From positions 460,443 to 524,442 of the forward strand of contig NZ_RCWF01000001.1 of the NCBI RefSeq assembly GCF_003667345.1: a DNA stretch of 64,000 bases, read 5' to 3'. The stretch is from Poseidonibacter antarcticus. Lineage in GTDB: Bacteria; Campylobacterota; Campylobacteria; Campylobacterales; Arcobacteraceae. Made by a program: the position numbers and the translations under genes. The notes below the pieces were generated by a model. It saw only the letters and a program-made list of their open reading frames with translations. It ran no database searches and had not been told where the DNA came from. Below, piece by piece: positions 14,945-24,417 of the stretch (positions are counted from its first letter, which is position 1; every line of letters begins with the position of its first letter).

Positions 14945-16531
14945 TTGATTAAACTATTATTATTAACACTTTTTGCTTTATGTATTTATGCAAAAGATTT
15001 TACAATTGCATCTTATAATGCAGAAAATTTATTTGATTTAAAAAAACAAAATAGCGAATATAAAGAGTTTATACCCAACACTTCTTCAAAATGGAATCAA
15101 AAAAATTTCAATATAAAAATCAATAATGCAGTAAAAGTTATAAAGGCAATTGATGCTGATATTATTGGACTTCAAGAGATTGAAAATAAAGCGGTATTAC
15201 AACTTTTATTAAAAAAGCTACCACAATATAAATACTCATCATTTATAAAATATTCTAGATCAGCAATTGGACTTGGATTTTTATCAAAAATAAAAATAAA
15301 AGACAGTAGACAAATAGATATAAAATTTACAAATAAAATATATAGACCTATTTTAGAAAGTACCTTTGTTTTTGATAATACAGAGTTTAAGGTTTTTAAT
15401 AATCACTGGCCTTCAAAAAGAGTTGCAGAAAGTTATAGAGTTAAATTTGCAAAGAAATTACAAGATAGACTTTCAAAACTTCCAAGGGATTATGATTATA
15501 TTTTACTTGGTGATTTCAACTCAAATTATGATGAAATGAGAAGTTTTAAATACAATAAAAAATTAAATAATACAAATGGTATAACAGGAATAAATCAAGT
15601 TTTAAATACAACTGTAAATGATAAATATATCACTTATGATGATGTTTTAAAATTAAAAAGAAAGGTACATTTTAACCTTTGGTTAGATTTACCATCAAAT
15701 CAAAGATTTTCAAATAAATATAGAACACAAAATAATACTCCTGATAATATTATTGTTTCACCTGCTCTACTTGATACAAAAAATATTTCATATATTCATA
15801 ATTCATTTAAGGTTTTTAAACCTAATTATCTATATAAAAACAATAAAGTTTTAAGATGGCAAATGAAAGGTTCAAGATATAACAAAGTTCATATTGGAGT
15901 TGGATATTCTGATCATTTACCAATTTATGCAAAATTCTCAACATCAAAAGAAAAAACAAATCCTATTAAAGAGATTAATAAAAATAGTAAAAAAGAGTTA
16001 CATTCTATTTCTGATTTATACACAAAAATGAAACTAATCGAACCTGCTATTATAAAAAATGCTATTGTGATTTATAAAACAAAAAATGGTGCGATAATAA
16101 AACAAAAAAATAAACGAGCTATTTATATATATAATCATGCAAAAAACTTAAAACTTGGATATTCATATACTTTACAAATAAACCAAATTCTTGATTATAA
16201 TGGATTAAAAGAAGTTGATTCTTTTTCTATTTTAGATGAAGATGGAAAATATAAAGATTATAAATCACTTTTATTAAATGCGAAGAAAAACAATATTTTA
16301 GAACCTATTTATCAAAATGAAATAGCCTTTAATCTAAAAGGTATTGTGAAAAATAAAAAGCTACATATTGAAAATTCTAAAGGAAAGTATATAAAACTAT
16401 ATGCAAAAAATAAAAAAGATTTACCAAAAGAAAACTCTATAATCACTTTTAAAAATGCACATATTGGAGAATATCGAGGTATTCCTCAAATACTTATTCA
16501 TAATAAAAATGACTATAAAGTAGGTAAATAA
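14945..16531 (+). CDS. Exported endonuclease/exonuclease/phosphatase family protein
   Basis: A 528-residue protein that starts at TTG after ggagatagcc. It has a signal peptide (about 1-17, ends IYA). The EEP (DNase I-like) domain spans about 18-335 with ASYNAENLFDL, IIGLQEIENKAVL, FNNHWPSKR, ILLGDFNSNYDE and GYSDHLPIYAKF, covering the metal-binding Glu and the catalytic Asp/His positions. A separate C-terminal region (about 350-528) resembles paired OB-like strands (KLHIENSKGKYIKLYAKN). It is probably a periplasmic or secreted nuclease; a phosphodiesterase role is possible. Its last base is shared with the murJ start. Confidence 0.8.
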   Translation: MIKLLLLTLFALCIYAKDFTIASYNAENLFDLKKQNSEYKEFIPNTSSKWNQKNFNIKINNAVKVIKAIDADIIGLQEIENKAVLQLLLKKLPQYKYSSFIKYSRSAIGLGFLSKIKIKDSRQIDIKFTNKIYRPILESTFVFDNTEFKVFNNHWPSKRVAESYRVKFAKKLQDRLSKLPRDYDYILLGDFNSNYDEMRSFKYNKKLNNTNGITGINQVLNTTVNDKYITYDDVLKLKRKVHFNLWLDLPSNQRFSNKYRTQNNTPDNIIVSPALLDTKNISYIHNSFKVFKPNYLYKNNKVLRWQMKGSRYNKVHIGVGYSDHLPIYAKFSTSKEKTNPIKEINKNSKKELHSISDLYTKMKLIEPAIIKNAIVIYKTKNGAIIKQKNKRAIYIYNHAKNLKLGYSYTLQINQILDYNGLKEVDSFSILDEDGKYKDYKSLLLNAKKNNILEPIYQNEIAFNLKGIVKNKKLHIENSKGKYIKLYAKNKKDLPKENSIITFKNAHIGEYRGIPQILIHNKNDYKVGK

Positions 16532-17832
16532 TGCTTTTAAAATCTATATTCACAAATAGTACAGGAATTCTAACATCAAGAATTTTAGGATTTATTCGAG
16601 ATTTATTAACAGCATCAATTTTGGGAGCAAATATTTATTCGGATATTTTCTTTGTAGCTTTTAAATTACCAAATCTTTTTAGAAGAATTTTTGCAGAAGG
16701 TGCATTTACCCAAGCTTTTATACCAGCTTATGCAAAATCAAATCATAAAATTAGATTTTCTTCTGTAGTGTTTTTACAACTATTTGGATTTTTGATAATA
16801 TTATCACTTTTAGTAACTCTTTTTTCATCACTTGTTGCAAAAGCAATTGCAATTGGTTTTGATCAAGAGACAATAGATTTAGCAGCACCATTATTTGCAA
16901 TAAATTTCTACTATTTACCTATGATTTTTGTAGTTACTTTTATGGCTGCACTTTTACAATATAAACATCATTTTGCTACAACTGCATATTCAACAGCACT
17001 TTTAAATCTTACAATGATTTTATCTCTTTTGATTTCAAAAGATATGGATAAATATGAAATTACTTTTTACTTATCTTATGGAGTTTTAGCAGGAGGACTT
17101 TTACAAATACTAGTACATTTATATGCTATAAAAAGACTTAATTTATGTAAAATATTTCATTTTAAAAAACATAAGAAAAAAGAGGAAAATAAATTTTATA
17201 AAAACTTTATGTCTGCAACACTTGGTTCTTCAACTACACACCTTTCAGCTTTTATTGATACGTGGTTAGCATCATTTTTAATGACAGGTTCTATTTCATA
17301 TCTTTATTATGGGAATAGAGTTTTTCAACTTCCTTTAGCCCTTTTTGCAATTGCTACATCAGTTGCCCTATTTCCAATGATTGCAAGAAGTATAAAAAAT
17401 AAAGATGAAGAAAAAGCATTAAATCTAATGAAAAAATCATCATTAATTTTATTTGGATTATTAGCAGTTTCAACATTTATAGGAATAGTTTTTAATGAAT
17501 TTATAATCTCATTATTATTTGAAAGAGGAGCATTTACCCAAACAGATACAGCAAATACTGCATTAATTTTATCTATGTATTTAATAGGTCTTATTCCTTT
17601 TGGAATTGGTAAAATATTTTCGCTTTGGTTATATGCAAAAGAACAGCAATTTTTAGCAGCAAAAATATCAGTTTATTCTCTTGGATGGAATATTGTATTT
17701 TCATTGATTTTAATACAACCTTTTGGAGCAGCTGGTTTAGCATTTGCTAGTACACTTAGTGGATTTATACTTTTTTTTCTAACTATTAAAGCTTTTGGTT
17801 TTAAAAAATTTAAACTTATGTTCAAAAAATAA
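16531..17832 (+). CDS. murJ: Lipid II flippase MurJ
   Basis: A 433-residue MOP-superfamily membrane protein. It begins LLKSIFTNSTGILTSRILGFIRD and continues with FFVAFKLPNLFRRIFAEGAFTQAFIPAY, the MurJ signature, and has a second such unit FERGAFTQTDT. About 13-14 helices are predicted. MurJ moves lipid II across the inner membrane for peptidoglycan synthesis. It overlaps the end of the nuclease gene (taATG), so the two are coupled. Confidence 0.95.
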   Translation: MLLKSIFTNSTGILTSRILGFIRDLLTASILGANIYSDIFFVAFKLPNLFRRIFAEGAFTQAFIPAYAKSNHKIRFSSVVFLQLFGFLIILSLLVTLFSSLVAKAIAIGFDQETIDLAAPLFAINFYYLPMIFVVTFMAALLQYKHHFATTAYSTALLNLTMILSLLISKDMDKYEITFYLSYGVLAGGLLQILVHLYAIKRLNLCKIFHFKKHKKKEENKFYKNFMSATLGSSTTHLSAFIDTWLASFLMTGSISYLYYGNRVFQLPLALFAIATSVALFPMIARSIKNKDEEKALNLMKKSSLILFGLLAVSTFIGIVFNEFIISLLFERGAFTQTDTANTALILSMYLIGLIPFGIGKIFSLWLYAKEQQFLAAKISVYSLGWNIVFSLILIQPFGAAGLAFASTLSGFILFFLTIKAFGFKKFKLMFKK

Positions 17833-17868
17833 AGAACTTGGATTTTTAGTAATTAATTACATTTTAGC

Positions 17869-17874
17869 TATAAT
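17869..17874 (+). promoter_or_regulatory. -10 of the MsbA-like gene
   Basis: TATAAT in a T-rich context 32 bases before the ATG; no clear -35, as is usual for vegetative promoters of this phylum. Confidence 0.4.
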
Positions 17875-17905
17875 CATCGCTTTAATAAATATTACTAGGA
17901 TTTAA

Positions 17906-19615
17906 ATGAAAGAATTTTTCAAACAATATTCACCATTTTATAAAAATTATAAACTAGAATTTTTTTATGCTTTTGTAGGAATTATATTAGTCGCAGGAGC
18001 AACTTCTGGAACGGCTTATGCTATACAACCTTTACTTGATGATATTTTTATCAATAAAGATGAAGAAATGTTATATATGATGCCCATCTTTGTAATCATT
18101 CTTTATGCTGCAAAAGGTTTTGGACGATATATCCAAGCTTATTATATTTCTTTTATTGGACAAGATATTACTAGAATTGTAAGAGATAGATTATTTGCAC
18201 ACGTTTTAACTTTAGATATTAATTTCTTTCAAAAAAAACATGGTGGAGAACTTGTTAGTAGAATTATAAATGATATAAATAGAATACAAAGTGCAATTTC
18301 AAACTATGTAGCAGAGTTTATACGTGAATCACTTACAATAGTTGGACTTGTTGCACTTGTAATTTATCACTCACCAGAACTTGCATTTTATGGTTTAGTC
18401 GTACTTCCTCTTGCAATTTATCCATTATCAAGACTTGCAAAAAGAATGAAAAAACTTTCATTTAAATCACAAGAATCAAATGCTGATATTACTACATCTT
18501 TAAGTGAATCATTTAATAATATAGAAATAATCAAAGCTAATTCAACAGAAGAGATTGAATCAAAAAAATTTTCAATTCATAATCTAAACTTCTTTAAATA
18601 CAATATGAAAGCAGTTAGAACAAATGAACTAACTTCTCCTCTAATGGAAATAATAGGTTCATTTGCATTTGCAGCAGTAATATTAGTAGGTGGAACAAAA
18701 GTAATAAGTGGAGAATTAACAACAGGTACATTTTCATCTTTTATTGCAGCACTATTTATGCTTTATTCTCCAATAAAAAGATTATCAGCTTTATATAATA
18801 AAATGCAAGATGCGCTTGCAGCAAATGATAGAATTAATGAAATGCTAAATCAACAAGCAACTATTCTTTCAGGTAAAAATAAATTCCCTGATGAGATTAA
18901 AACTATTTCATTTAAAGATGTATTTTTAAAATATGATGATTTTACTGCTCTTTCAAATATTAGTTTTGAAACAAAAAGAGGTGAAACTATTGCTCTTGTA
19001 GGTGATAGTGGTGGTGGGAAATCATCATTAATTAATCTAATCATCAGATTTTATGATGTTTCAAAAGGTGAAATAAAACTTAATAACAAATTATTAAATG
19101 ACTTAGATATTAAGTCTTTAAGAGAAAATATTTCAATAGTAACACAAAGAGTATATATTTTTAATGACACAATAAGTGCTAATATTGCTTATGGTTATGA
19201 TATAAATGAACAAAGAGTTATCGAAGTATTAAAACAAGCTCACGCTTATGACTTTATACAAAAAATGCCAGAAGGTATTAATACAAAACTTGATGAATTT
19301 GGAACAAATTTAAGTGGAGGTCAAAGACAAAGAATTGCAATTGCACGGGCTTTATATAAAAACCCTCAAGTTCTTATACTTGATGAAGCTACTTCAGCAC
19401 TAGATAATGAAAGTGAATCAATAATTTCAGAAGTGATTGATGAAGTAAGTGTAGATAAAATTACATTTATTATTGCACATCGATTAAGTACAATAAAAAA
19501 TGCAACAAAAATAGCAGTTTTTAAAAATGGAAAGATAGTATGTATGGATACAGAAAAAAACTTATTAAAAACTTGTGAAGAATATAAAAGATTACATAAT
19601 TTAGCAAATATGTAA
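17906..19615 (+). CDS. MsbA-like ABC exporter (permease-ATPase fusion)
   Basis: A 569-residue half-transporter: a six-helix type IV ABC exporter domain (about 1-310) then an ATPase domain. The ATPase has Walker A GDSGGGKSS, Q-loop VTQRVYIF, signature LSGGQRQR, Walker B VLILDEATSALD and H-loop IIAHRLS. Family members such as MsbA flip lipid A core; its position beside murJ supports an envelope lipid role (inference). A homodimer is expected. A perfect inverted repeat terminates the gene. Confidence 0.87.
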   Translation: MKEFFKQYSPFYKNYKLEFFYAFVGIILVAGATSGTAYAIQPLLDDIFINKDEEMLYMMPIFVIILYAAKGFGRYIQAYYISFIGQDITRIVRDRLFAHVLTLDINFFQKKHGGELVSRIINDINRIQSAISNYVAEFIRESLTIVGLVALVIYHSPELAFYGLVVLPLAIYPLSRLAKRMKKLSFKSQESNADITTSLSESFNNIEIIKANSTEEIESKKFSIHNLNFFKYNMKAVRTNELTSPLMEIIGSFAFAAVILVGGTKVISGELTTGTFSSFIAALFMLYSPIKRLSALYNKMQDALAANDRINEMLNQQATILSGKNKFPDEIKTISFKDVFLKYDDFTALSNISFETKRGETIALVGDSGGGKSSLINLIIRFYDVSKGEIKLNNKLLNDLDIKSLRENISIVTQRVYIFNDTISANIAYGYDINEQRVIEVLKQAHAYDFIQKMPEGINTKLDEFGTNLSGGQRQRIAIARALYKNPQVLILDEATSALDNESESIISEVIDEVSVDKITFIIAHRLSTIKNATKIAVFKNGKIVCMDTEKNLLKTCEEYKRLHNLANM

Positions 19616-19638
19616 GCAAAAAAAAGTTTTTTTTGCTT
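19614..19638 (+). terminator. Terminator of the MsbA-like gene
   Basis: Perfect 12-bp inverted repeat aagcaaaaaaaa-g-ttttttttgctt that begins inside the stop codon. Confidence 0.7.
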
Positions 19639-19648
19639 ATTTCTTAAC

Positions 19649-19673
19649 TTAATGAAATTAATAATTTCATTAA
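19649..19673. repeat. Perfect 25-base palindrome upstream of pyrD
   Basis: TTAATGAAATTA-A-TAATTTCATTAA, just after the previous terminator. It contains the ATG at 19652, which is therefore a poor start. It could be an operator or a second terminator. Confidence 0.5.
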
Positions 19674-19729
19674 AACTTATATTTAACGACTTTTGGATAA
19701 AATATCTAAATTTTAAAAAAGGCACAAAC

Positions 19730-20788
19730 TTGTTTAGCTATAATACACTTAAAAAAGTTCTATTTAAATTTGAACCAGAAACAGCACATAATATGGCTGA
19801 AATGGGATTGAGAATAGTTGGTAAATGTAAAATTATCCAAAACTACATGGAAAAAAAGAACTATATTAAGGATCATAAACTTTCACAAGAAATTTTTGGT
19901 CTTACTTTTGAGAACCCTGTAGGCCTTGCAGCTGGTTTTGACAAAAATGCGACAATGGTAAAAGCTATGCCTTCACTTGGATTTGGTTTTACAGAAATTG
20001 GAACAATGACACCAAGACCACAAGATGGTAACCCAAAACCTCGAATGTTTAGATATCCAGAAGTTAAAAGTGTTCAAAATGCAATGGGGTTTAATAATAA
20101 AGGTGCGCACAAAGTACTTAAAAATTTAAAAGAAGTTTACCCAGCTTCTATTCCTGTTGGAGTAAATATTGGTAAAAATAAATTAACTCCTGAAGAGTTT
20201 GCTTTAAGTGATTATAAAATGTTAATCAAAAAATTTGAACAAACTAGTGATTATTTAGTAATAAATATTTCTAGTCCAAACACTCCAAATTTAAGAGATT
20301 TACAAAATGAAAAATTTATTACTGAATTATTCACTATGGCTAAAGAATTTACAAAAAAACCAATTTTATTAAAAATTGCTCCAGATATGGAAGCACAAGT
20401 TGCAATTGATTTATGTAAAAGTGCAATAAATGCGGGTGCATCTGGAATAATAGCAACAAATACTACAATTGATTATGATTTAGTTCCAAATTGTCAAGAT
20501 TTTGGTGGATTAAGTGGTGCTTGTTTAACTAATAAATCTTATAATATTTTTAAAGAAATTGCAAAAGAATTATTTGGAAAAACAATTTTAATATCAGCAG
20601 GTGGTATATCAACAGGGGAACAAGCATATGCTCGAATAAAAGCAGGTGCTTCATTGGTACAATCGTACTCAGGTTTAATTTTTGAAGGACCTTCAATGGT
20701 TCGAAAAATTAATGAAGAACTTTTAGAACTAATAGCCAAAGATGGATATGCAAATATCACAGAAGCTATTGGTGCTGATTTAAAATAG
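19730..20788 (+). CDS. pyrD: Dihydroorotate dehydrogenase, quinone type
   Basis: A class 2 dihydroorotate dehydrogenase, which oxidises dihydroorotate with quinone in pyrimidine synthesis at the inner membrane. I choose the TTG at 19730 (LFSYNTLKKVLFKFEPETAH; 352 residues): it has aaaaaagg upstream and gives the usual length, whereas the ATG at 19652 sits in a palindrome without a ribosome site. Seen are the N-terminal helices, NPVGLAAGFDKNATM, NAMGFNNKG and the catalytic Ser region INISSPNTPNLRDLQ, and the FMN/phosphate loop ISAGGISTGEQAYARIKAGASLVQ. It opens the conserved pyrD - protease - dapA - SDR - pgsA order. Confidence 0.93.
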   Translation: MFSYNTLKKVLFKFEPETAHNMAEMGLRIVGKCKIIQNYMEKKNYIKDHKLSQEIFGLTFENPVGLAAGFDKNATMVKAMPSLGFGFTEIGTMTPRPQDGNPKPRMFRYPEVKSVQNAMGFNNKGAHKVLKNLKEVYPASIPVGVNIGKNKLTPEEFALSDYKMLIKKFEQTSDYLVINISSPNTPNLRDLQNEKFITELFTMAKEFTKKPILLKIAPDMEAQVAIDLCKSAINAGASGIIATNTTIDYDLVPNCQDFGGLSGACLTNKSYNIFKEIAKELFGKTILISAGGISTGEQAYARIKAGASLVQSYSGLIFEGPSMVRKINEELLELIAKDGYANITEAIGADLK

Positions 20789-20800
20789 GAAATATTTAAA

Positions 20801-22144
20801 ATGAATTTAATAAACCAAACAAAAACTAAAAAAACTTTTTTACTTTTTATTGTTTCATTATTCATTATCACAGGAGAATTAATGGCTAATAGCTTACCAA
20901 AATATTACACTAAAACATTAGAAAATGGATTACAAATAGTTGCAATTCCTATGAAAAATGACTCAAATGTAGTATCAACTGATATATTTTATAAAGTTGG
21001 AAGCAGAGATGAGAAAATGGGGAAAAGTGGAATAGCACATATGCTTGAACACTTAAACTTTAAATCAACTAAAAATTTAAAATCAGGTGAATTTGATGAA
21101 ATAGTAAAAGGTTTTGGAGGAGTTAATAATGCTTCTACATCTTTTGATTTTACACACTATTATATAAAATCTGCTTCAAAGAATATGGATAAATCATTAA
21201 GTTTATTTGCTGATTTAATGGAAAATTTAACATTAAAAGATGAAGAATTTCAACCAGAACGTAATGTAGTTGCAGAAGAAAGACGTTGGAGAACTGATAA
21301 TAGTCCTATGGGTTATTTACAATTTAGATTATTCAACAACGCATATATTTACCATCCATATCACTGGACTCCAATTGGATTTATGAGTGATATTAAAAAC
21401 TGGTCAATTAATGATATAAAAGATTTTCATAGTACATATTATCAACCAAAGAATGCAATTATTGTAGTTGCTGGAGATATAGATAAAGATAAAATATTTG
21501 CTTCTTCTGAAAAATATTTTAAAGATATAAAAAATAAAAAAGAAATAATATCAGATATTCATACAGTTGAACCAAAACAAGATGGAGCTAAAAAAGTAAC
21601 TGTCTTAAAAGATTCAGCAGTTGAAATGATAGCAATTACTTATCATATACCAAACTTTGAACATGAAGACCAAGTTGCACTTTCAGCTTTAAGCGAATTT
21701 TTTAGTTCAGGGAAAAGTTCGATTTTACAAAAAAGACTAGTTGATGAAAAAAGATTAGTTAACTCTGTTTATGCATATAATTTAGAATTAAAAGACCCTG
21801 GTTTATTTATATTTATGGCTGTTGCAAACGAAGGTATAAAAGCTAAAGACATTGAAAAAGAAATTTTAGCTATAATCGACGAAATCAAAAAAGGTAAAAT
21901 TACAAAATCAGATATTGAAAAAATAAAAATTAATACAAAAGCAGATTTTATTTTTTCACTTGAAAGTTCATCTTCTGTTGCATCATTATATGGTTCTTAT
22001 TTTGTAAGAGACAATATAAAACCTTTATTTAATTATGAAGAAAAAGTAGATAAATTAACTAAAAAAGATTTAATAGAAGTTGCAAATAAATACTTTACAA
22101 AAAATAATTCCACTACGGTAATACTAAAACAAGAAAAGCAGTAG
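20801..22144 (+). CDS. M16 family zinc peptidase
   Basis: A 447-residue single-chain M16 (pitrilysin-type) metallopeptidase. A hydrophobic N-terminal segment (about 11-29) suggests export or anchoring. The inverted zinc motif HMLEH (H80, E83, H84) is followed by the downstream zinc-ligand region RNVVAEERRWRTDN. The second half (about 230-447) is the usual inactive partner domain. Its place between pyrD and dapA matches the protease called PqqE in Helicobacter. Substrates are unknown. Confidence 0.9.
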   Translation: MNLINQTKTKKTFLLFIVSLFIITGELMANSLPKYYTKTLENGLQIVAIPMKNDSNVVSTDIFYKVGSRDEKMGKSGIAHMLEHLNFKSTKNLKSGEFDEIVKGFGGVNNASTSFDFTHYYIKSASKNMDKSLSLFADLMENLTLKDEEFQPERNVVAEERRWRTDNSPMGYLQFRLFNNAYIYHPYHWTPIGFMSDIKNWSINDIKDFHSTYYQPKNAIIVVAGDIDKDKIFASSEKYFKDIKNKKEIISDIHTVEPKQDGAKKVTVLKDSAVEMIAITYHIPNFEHEDQVALSALSEFFSSGKSSILQKRLVDEKRLVNSVYAYNLELKDPGLFIFMAVANEGIKAKDIEKEILAIIDEIKKGKITKSDIEKIKINTKADFIFSLESSSSVASLYGSYFVRDNIKPLFNYEEKVDKLTKKDLIEVANKYFTKNNSTTVILKQEKQ

Positions 22145-22196
22145 TTCAATTATAAAAAATAAAAAATAGAAGATTTAGTAGTAAAAAAGGATAGAT

Positions 22197-23084
22197 ATGG
22201 AAATTATTACAGGTGCAATGACCGCACTAATTACACCATTTAAAAATGGAAAAGTTGATTTAGAGAAATATGAATCTTTAATTAAAAGACAAATAGAGCA
22301 AGGTATGGATGCAGTTGTTCCTGTGGGAACTACAGGTGAAAGTGCTACATTATCTCATGATGAGCATAGAGAATGTATTGAAGTTGCAGTTGCAACTTGT
22401 AAAGGTACTAATATTAAAGTTATTGCAGGAGCTGGTTCAAATGCAACGCATGAAGCAGTTAGTATTGCAAAACATGCACAAGCTGTTGGAGCTGATGGTC
22501 TTTTATCTGTAACTCCATATTATAATAAACCAACTCAAGAAGGTCTATATCAACATTATAAAGCAATTGCTACTTCTGTTGATATTCCATTTATGTTATA
22601 TAATGTACCAGGAAGAACTGGTGTTGAAATAACAGCAGAAACTACAATTAGACTATTCGATGATATTCCTAATATTTATGCTACAAAAGAGGCAACTGGT
22701 TCATTACAAAATGCAATTGAACTATTATCACAAAGAAGTGATATTGTTGTTGTTTCAGGAGATGATGCTATTGATTTTCCTATGTTAGCTAGTGGATGTA
22801 AAGGAATTATATCTGTAACTGCAAACTTACTTCCAAACTTGAAATCTAGACTTGTTCATGCTGTTCAAGAAGGAAAATTTGCAGAAGCTAGAAAAATTAG
22901 TGAAGACTTATATTCTTTAAACTCTGTATTATTTTGTGAAAGTAACCCAATACCAATTAAGGCTGCTATGTATTTAGCTGGTCTGCTTGATACTTTAGAA
23001 TATAGACTTCCTTTAACTGCTCCAAGTGCAGAAACAATGAAAAAACTTGAAAAAACTTTAATACAATATAAGGTAATTAAATAA
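22197..23084 (+). CDS. dapA: 4-hydroxy-tetrahydrodipicolinate synthase
   Basis: A 295-residue TIM-barrel aldolase that condenses pyruvate with aspartate semialdehyde toward lysine and diaminopimelate for peptidoglycan. Motifs: GAMTALITPFKNGKVD, VGTTGESATLSHDEH, the Tyr in MLYNVPGRTG and the Schiff-base Lys in YATKEATGS. It starts with ATG after aaaagga. Its last base is shared with the following SDR gene, indicating one operon. Confidence 0.96.
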   Translation: MEIITGAMTALITPFKNGKVDLEKYESLIKRQIEQGMDAVVPVGTTGESATLSHDEHRECIEVAVATCKGTNIKVIAGAGSNATHEAVSIAKHAQAVGADGLLSVTPYYNKPTQEGLYQHYKAIATSVDIPFMLYNVPGRTGVEITAETTIRLFDDIPNIYATKEATGSLQNAIELLSQRSDIVVVSGDDAIDFPMLASGCKGIISVTANLLPNLKSRLVHAVQEGKFAEARKISEDLYSLNSVLFCESNPIPIKAAMYLAGLLDTLEYRLPLTAPSAETMKKLEKTLIQYKVIK

Positions 23085-23863
23085 TGAGTGATTTTATGAA
23101 AAATAAAACTTTAGTAATTTCTGGTGGTACAAAAGGTATCGGTAAAGAATGTGTTTATAAATTTGCACAAAATGGTGTAAATGTTGCTTTTACATATAAT
23201 TCTAATAAACAATTTGCAGAAGATATCTGTAAAGATATTGAAGAAAAATATGGAGTTAAATGTAGAGCATATCCTTTTAATATTCTTGAACCAGAACAAT
23301 ACAAAGAATTATTTTTAGAAATTGATAAAGACTTTGATAGAGTTGATTTTTTTATCTCAAATGCAATGATTTATGGTCGTGCTGTTGTTGGTGGATATGG
23401 TAAATTTATGAAATTAAAACCTCGAGGTTTAAATAATATTTATACTGCAACAGTAAATGCTTTTGTATGTGGAGCACAACAAGCAGCTAAAAGAATGCAA
23501 AAAGTTGGAGGAGGAGCAATTGTTTCTTTATCATCAACTGGTAATTTAGTATATATTCCTAACTACTCAGGTCATGGAACAAATAAAGCAGCTGTTGAAG
23601 CAATGGTAAGATATGCAGCAACAGAATTAGGAGAATTTAATATTAGAGTAAATGCAGTTTCAGGTGGTCCAATAGACACTGATGCACTTAAAGCATTTAC
23701 AAACTATGAAGAAGTTAAACAAAAAACTATTGATTTATCAGCTTTAAATAGAATTGGTCAACCAAAAGATTTAGCGCAATCATGTTACTTCTTATGTACT
23801 GAAGACGCATCTTGGATAACTTCTCAAACTTTAGTTGTTGATGGTGGAACAACTTTCAGATAA
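23084..23863 (+). CDS. SDR family oxidoreductase (possibly enoyl-ACP reductase-like)
   Basis: A 259-residue short-chain dehydrogenase. The cofactor loop is SGGTKGIGKE and Asn/Arg features downstream (FTYNSNKQF) suggest NADP(H). The active-site region has SLSSTGNLVYIPNYSGHGTNKAAVEAM: Ser, Tyr and Lys are arranged YxxxxxxK (Y, then K eight residues later with GHGTN between), the spacing of enoyl-ACP reductases rather than YxxxK. In Helicobacter and Campylobacter the gene at this place after dapA was named a 7-alpha-hydroxysteroid dehydrogenase. A FabL-like enoyl reductase role is my inference. Confidence 0.75.
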   Translation: MSDFMKNKTLVISGGTKGIGKECVYKFAQNGVNVAFTYNSNKQFAEDICKDIEEKYGVKCRAYPFNILEPEQYKELFLEIDKDFDRVDFFISNAMIYGRAVVGGYGKFMKLKPRGLNNIYTATVNAFVCGAQQAAKRMQKVGGGAIVSLSSTGNLVYIPNYSGHGTNKAAVEAMVRYAATELGEFNIRVNAVSGGPIDTDALKAFTNYEEVKQKTIDLSALNRIGQPKDLAQSCYFLCTEDASWITSQTLVVDGGTTFR

Positions 23864-24408
23864 TGAAAGAAAAAATACTTAACCTTCCAAATATCTTAGC
23901 ATTATTTAGAATAGCATTAGCTCCACTAATGCTATGGTTTTTTATAGATAGAGATAATTCTATTTTTTCTCATTGGCATCCTTCTTGGATGGATTATTTT
24001 GCTGGACTTATTTTCGTAATTGCATCAGTTACTGATTTTTTTGATGGATATATTGCAAGATCATGGAATCAGATAACAAAACTTGGTGGGATACTAGATC
24101 CACTTGCTGATAAAATGCTTGTACTAGCAGGATTTTTAGGTCTTATGGTAATTGATAGAGCATCTGCTTGGGCAGTATTTTTAATACTCTCGCGTGAATT
24201 TTTTATTACTGGATTAAGAGTAGTTGCAGTAAGTGAAGGTAAAGATGTAGCTTCTACAATGGCTGGAAAAATAAAAACTGTAATTCAAATGATTGCAATA
24301 GGTTTTTTAATTATGAATTGGCCATTTGCAACAGAACTTTTATGGTTAGCTGTTGTTTTAACAATGTATTCAGGATATGAATATATTAGAGATTATTTTA
24401 AAATATAG
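23863..24408 (+). CDS. pgsA: CDP-diacylglycerol-glycerol-3-phosphate 3-phosphatidyltransferase
   Basis: A 181-residue membrane enzyme with five to six helices. The CDP-alcohol phosphotransferase motif is complete: DFFDGYIAR, then GGILDPLADK, giving the DxxDG..AR...G...D...D pattern. It makes phosphatidylglycerol phosphate. The ATG overlaps the SDR stop (taATG), and the rseP start lies nine bases after its stop, so the order dapA-SDR-pgsA-rseP is one transcription unit. Confidence 0.95.
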   Translation: MKEKILNLPNILALFRIALAPLMLWFFIDRDNSIFSHWHPSWMDYFAGLIFVIASVTDFFDGYIARSWNQITKLGGILDPLADKMLVLAGFLGLMVIDRASAWAVFLILSREFFITGLRVVAVSEGKDVASTMAGKIKTVIQMIAIGFLIMNWPFATELLWLAVVLTMYSGYEYIRDYFKI

Positions 24409-24417
24409 AGGTTTTTC

